In this document: one piece after another, positions 30,068 through 31,611 of the stretch
Numbering within the stretch: position 1 is the stretch's first letter
Layout of the letters: every line of letters starts with the position of its first letter
From: a virus
Direction: 5' to 3' (one strand)
Length of the DNA: 31,611 nucleotides
Virus record (IMG/VR): IMGVR_UViG_3300020710_000025
Span: 1 to 31,611 of that record
The notes under the pieces: model-generated
Database searches by the model: none
Told to the model about the DNA's origin: nothing
Seen by the model: only the letters and a program-made list of their open reading frames with translations
Position numbers and translations under genes: made by a program

Positions 30068-30107
30068 TGGATACAACGCCTGAACCCAGCGATATGGGTT
30101 CTTTTCT
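30068..30107 (+). ncRNA. predicted short RNA of about 40 nt
   Basis: Promoter and intrinsic terminator are so close that the main product should be a short RNA beginning near GGATACAACGCC and ending in the T-run after the hairpin. No open reading frame is present. GGATACAA recurs at 30113-30120, just after the terminator. It may be a regulatory RNA, a replication primer or an attenuated leader. Confidence 0.5.
30082..30107 (+). terminator. intrinsic terminator
   Basis: The perfect 7-bp stem GAACCCA/TGGGTTC with loop GCGATA is followed by TTTTCTATTT. Confidence 0.85.
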
Positions 30108-30166
30108 ATTTGGGATACAAATAGTTAATATTAAATCTAACAAACTTTAGCATTATAGTCAATTAA

Positions 30167-30196
30167 AAAAGCCCCTAGTGTATTTTAGAGGCTTTT
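30167..30196. terminator. bidirectional terminator candidate
   Basis: AAAAGCC plus CTA pairs with TAG plus GGCTTTT around one mismatch. A-run and T-run on the two sides let it work on either strand. The same CCCCTA (30172-30177) can instead pair with TAGGGG at 30226-30231. Confidence 0.6.
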
Positions 30197-30413
30197 AAGA
30201 AATGGAGTTAAAACTGTAGAACTCTTAGGGGGCTAACAATTCTACTTAGCTACTATTTTGGTAGCTTATCAAATATTATCACAGCTAGGGCTTACCGTAG
30301 TAATTTAAGTCTTATGTTTTTAAACTGCGACCCTAGTAATTTTATAATACTTTAAAGATTAACCTAGTCAATATATACATCTGTTATTTAATAGTAGATA
30401 AACATAAATACTA

Positions 30414-30442
30414 TTGACAACTATAATACGTTGTAGTAGTAT
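30414..30442 (+). promoter_or_regulatory. promoter of the second early gene cluster
   Basis: TTGACA (30414-30419), 17-nt spacer and TAGTAT (30437-30442). The dyad ACAAC/GTTGT (30417-30421 and 30430-30434) is a candidate operator. Transcription should begin near 30449, leaving a leader of about 95 nt. Confidence 0.72.
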
Positions 30443-30449
30443 TAAATTA

Positions 30450-30540
30450 TAGGCAATTAAGCCTACGCACTTACAAAAGATATGGGTAGATACTCCCTTA
30501 AATATCTACCCTTTCCCACGTAAGTATTAAAGAAAGGGGT
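30450..30540 (+). promoter_or_regulatory. structured leader that may hide its ribosome binding site
   Basis: TAGGC/GCCTA (30450-30465) is the first hairpin. The second is the 9-bp GGGTAGATA/TATCTACCC (30484-30492 with 30503-30511), enclosed by ACTTAC/GTAAGT (30469-30474 with 30520-30525). Alternatively CCCTTTC (30509-30515) can pair with GAAAGGG (30532-30538), the ribosome binding site. The two folds share bases 30509-30511 and exclude each other. Confidence 0.6.
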
Positions 30541-30544
30541 AAAA

Positions 30545-30676
30545 ATGAAAATAATAGTTTCTGATTTTCCAAGTGAATACAAAGCTACTTGGATTAAAGA
30601 ATATAAAAATAAGAAGGTGCTTAAAGTATCTTTATGGGGCTGGGAAAAATGTTCGAAATCTTGGCATATCTCATAA
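30545..30676 (+). CDS. hypothetical protein, 43 aa
   Basis: A 43-residue basic peptide rich in Lys and Trp (KKVLKVSLWGWEKCSKSW). AAAGGGG lies just upstream and is the site that the leader may hide. It overlaps the next gene by 28 nt in another frame. Family unknown. Confidence 0.65.
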   Translation: MKIIVSDFPSEYKATWIKEYKNKKVLKVSLWGWEKCSKSWHIS

Positions 30677-30786
30677 TTTTATGTGTGGCTTTGTGTTTTA
30701 CATTTTTAATAATAATGTGGTCAATGGTAGGTTATTTAACATTTAAAGCAATTAGGAGGCAATATGAACAAAATAGAAGAAATTAA
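30649..30786 (+). CDS. small membrane protein, 45 aa
   Basis: A 45-residue protein with one strong hydrophobic helix at residues 3-32 (YLIILCVALCFTFLIIMW) and a basic tail (FKAIRRQYEQNRRN). It overlaps both neighbours (28 nt and 23 nt), which fits a compact early cluster. Confidence 0.62.
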   Translation: MFEILAYLIILCVALCFTFLIIMWSMVGYLTFKAIRRQYEQNRRN

Positions 30787-30892
30787 TAATACTATTGAAA
30801 ATATTTTAGATTTACAGCAAGAGTTTCAAGTATTAATTAATAGATTATTACAAGATGTAGCAGATTATGTAGAGTCAGCTGGGACTATTTAA
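30764..30892 (+). CDS. small helical protein, 42 aa
   Basis: A 42-residue acidic helix (INNTIENILDLQQEFQVLIN) that could form a coiled coil. AGGAGG is a very strong ribosome binding site before its ATG. Its stop is directly followed by the next start codon. Confidence 0.72.
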   Translation: MNKIEEINNTIENILDLQQEFQVLINRLLQDVADYVESAGTI

Positions 30893-31033
30893 ATGAACGC
30901 ACTACACTTACTAGAGTTTATTTTAATATACGGACTTGTGTGTTATTTAATATTTTTAGTGCTGTGTTCCGTGCTAACACCTTACTTAGTGTATAAAATA
31001 ATTAAATGGTTTAAAGAAAGGAAGTTAAAATGA
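30893..31033 (+). CDS. small membrane protein, 46 aa
   Basis: A 46-residue protein with a hydrophobic stretch (LLEFILIYGLVCYLIFLVLC) and a basic tail (KIIKWFKERKLK). It begins at the base after the preceding stop and overlaps the next gene by 4 nt (ATGA). Confidence 0.65.
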   Translation: MNALHLLEFILIYGLVCYLIFLVLCSVLTPYLVYKIIKWFKERKLK

Positions 31034-31089
31034 TTATATTTTTATTAATTGTAATAGTATTTTTACTTTGGGTTGGTTTAAGTAAATGA
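31030..31089 (+). CDS. tiny membrane peptide, 19 aa
   Basis: A 19-residue peptide made of one hydrophobic helix (MIIFLLIVIVFLLWVGLSK). ATGA overlaps on both sides and GGAAG upstream support it, but it is short enough to be a chance reading frame used only for coupling. Confidence 0.5.
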   Translation: MIIFLLIVIVFLLWVGLSK

Positions 31090-31511
31090 TTACAGTAGTT
31101 AACACGCTCACAGGTGAAATCGGTGAATTTATGGACGATACACCAGAGCAAATTGTGGAAAGCTGGAAACAAATTAGCAACCAGATTAAAGCTTTAGAAC
31201 GTGCAAAGGAAAAATTAAAGATTAAAGTTCCAAATATCTTGGACGCTAAAGACACTTACGAATATAACGGCTATCGCTTTAAAATGAACACCATACAGCG
31301 TTTTAATTACGATAAGAGTGTAATGAGGCAGGTATTAGACGAAGACCTTTTAGACACGCTCTTAAAGCCTGATAAGACATTAATAGACAATTACCTTAAA
31401 GATAACCTAGAACAACTAGGTGAATCGTCGACCTTATTGCGGGAGTCGATGATTGAAGAAGGCAAAGCGTATACGGTAATTAAATTAGAGAAAGTGAGTA
31501 GAGATGATTGA
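31086..31511 (+). CDS. hypothetical early protein, 141 aa
   Basis: A 141-residue charged, mostly helical protein (WKQISNQIKALERAKEKLKIKV, then IDNYLKDNLEQLGESS), ending in a short strand (KAYTVIKLEKVSRDD). Similar proteins are often seen near phage replication or nuclease genes, but I cannot name the family. It overlaps the tiny gene before by 4 nt and the next gene by 8 nt (ATGATTGA), so it opens the replication-side part of the early operon that leaves the window. Confidence 0.8.
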   Translation: MITVVNTLTGEIGEFMDDTPEQIVESWKQISNQIKALERAKEKLKIKVPNILDAKDTYEYNGYRFKMNTIQRFNYDKSVMRQVLDEDLLDTLLKPDKTLIDNYLKDNLEQLGESSTLLRESMIEEGKAYTVIKLEKVSRDD

Positions 31512-31611
31512 CGATGACTACGGATTAGGCAATCCAGATTATTTTTTACCGCCCTGGGAAGAAGAATTAAAAAAGGAGCAATTAGATAGGGAAGAGATTC
31601 TATTTGAAGAC
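31504..31611 (+). CDS. hypothetical protein, N-terminal part (cut by window end)
   Basis: The first 36 codons of a gene running out of the window. The start is very acidic and aromatic (MIDDDYGLGNPDYFLPPWEE). The 8-nt overlap with the gene before supports the start. Too little is present to assign a family. Confidence 0.7.
   Translation, partial: MIDDDYGLGNPDYFLPPWEEELKKEQLDREEILFED

Larger units (their letters stand above)
29786..30544 (+). other. 759-nt noncoding locus with promoters, terminators and hairpins
   Basis: No convincing gene lies here. The segment is AT-rich and dense in inverted repeats. CCAGG/CCTGG spans 29903-29938. CTAGGG/CCCTAG spans 30285-30336. TGTTAGCCC (29792-29800) is the exact reverse complement of GGGCTAACA (30230-30238), about 430 nt away. 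The tetramer CTAG occurs ten times. Two consensus promoters and two terminators are listed separately. I searched for tRNA-like cloverleafs and saw none. It could be a replication origin, a noncoding RNA locus or a control region. Confidence 0.7.

Noticed and set aside
1-31611. TGA recoding, as in some candidate-phylum bacteria
   Set aside because: Many well-supported genes end in TGA and are of normal length, and ATGA overlaps depend on TGA as stop.

Overview
The window is a large part of a tailed double-stranded DNA phage genome (Caudoviricetes), AT-rich and using the standard code with TAA, TAG and TGA stops. An N4-gp56-type major capsid protein, a large portal protein, an adaptor and a nozzle-like protein are present, and no tape measure, sheath or tail-tube gene is visible. 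This points to a short-tailed (podovirus-like) virion. A GH25 muramidase, a small two-helix holin candidate, a XhlA-like membrane protein and TRTG-type extended -10 promoters suggest a host with a Gram-positive-like wall and sigma-A-like promoters. The host cannot be named from the sequence; a member of the Candidate Phyla Radiation such as Saccharibacteria is only a guess.

Layout. Positions 1-1150 (+ strand) hold the end of an early operon: a C5-cytosine DNA methyltransferase cut by the window edge, a small unknown gene and ninG. Positions 1248-28380 (all - strand, read right to left) form the late block. It begins with an unknown gene, the small terminase and a large terminase split into separate ATPase and nuclease genes. 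A methyltransferase-glycosyltransferase pair and two unknown genes follow, then portal, two small genes, scaffold and major capsid. After these come a run of small virion-associated genes, a fibre with about fourteen 14-residue repeats and an N/Q-rich coiled-coil protein. A 1779-residue putative internal virion protein, adaptor, nozzle and a LamG-domain fibre come next. The block ends with the lysis cassette, a metallophosphoesterase and one more unknown gene. Positions 28612-31611 (+ strand) are the start of the divergent early region: many tiny, translationally coupled genes, several with one membrane helix, around a 759-nt noncoding segment with consensus promoters, terminators and hairpins. 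If the genome is circular or circularly permuted, the early region would run out of the right edge, through replication genes not seen here, and back into the left edge.

Regulation. Late genes appear to be re-initiated by at least five promoters sharing the element TTGTGnTATAAT (or close variants) with no good -35 box. They lie upstream of the first late gene, the portal gene, the N/Q-rich gene, the adaptor and the LamG fibre. Two of them are followed by nearly the same leader of about 70 nt: a short hairpin with compensatory base changes and then an intrinsic terminator just before the start codon. The early + strand promoters have a consensus TTGACA box, each with an ACAA...TTGT dyad in the -35/spacer region.

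Most worth a second look are the split terminase, the duplicated promoter-hairpin-terminator leaders, the noncoding early locus with a probable small RNA of about 40 nt, a leader that could hide its own ribosome binding site, a sequence shared by two putative internal virion proteins, and a GH25 lysin with a proline-rich linker and hydrophobic C-terminus.
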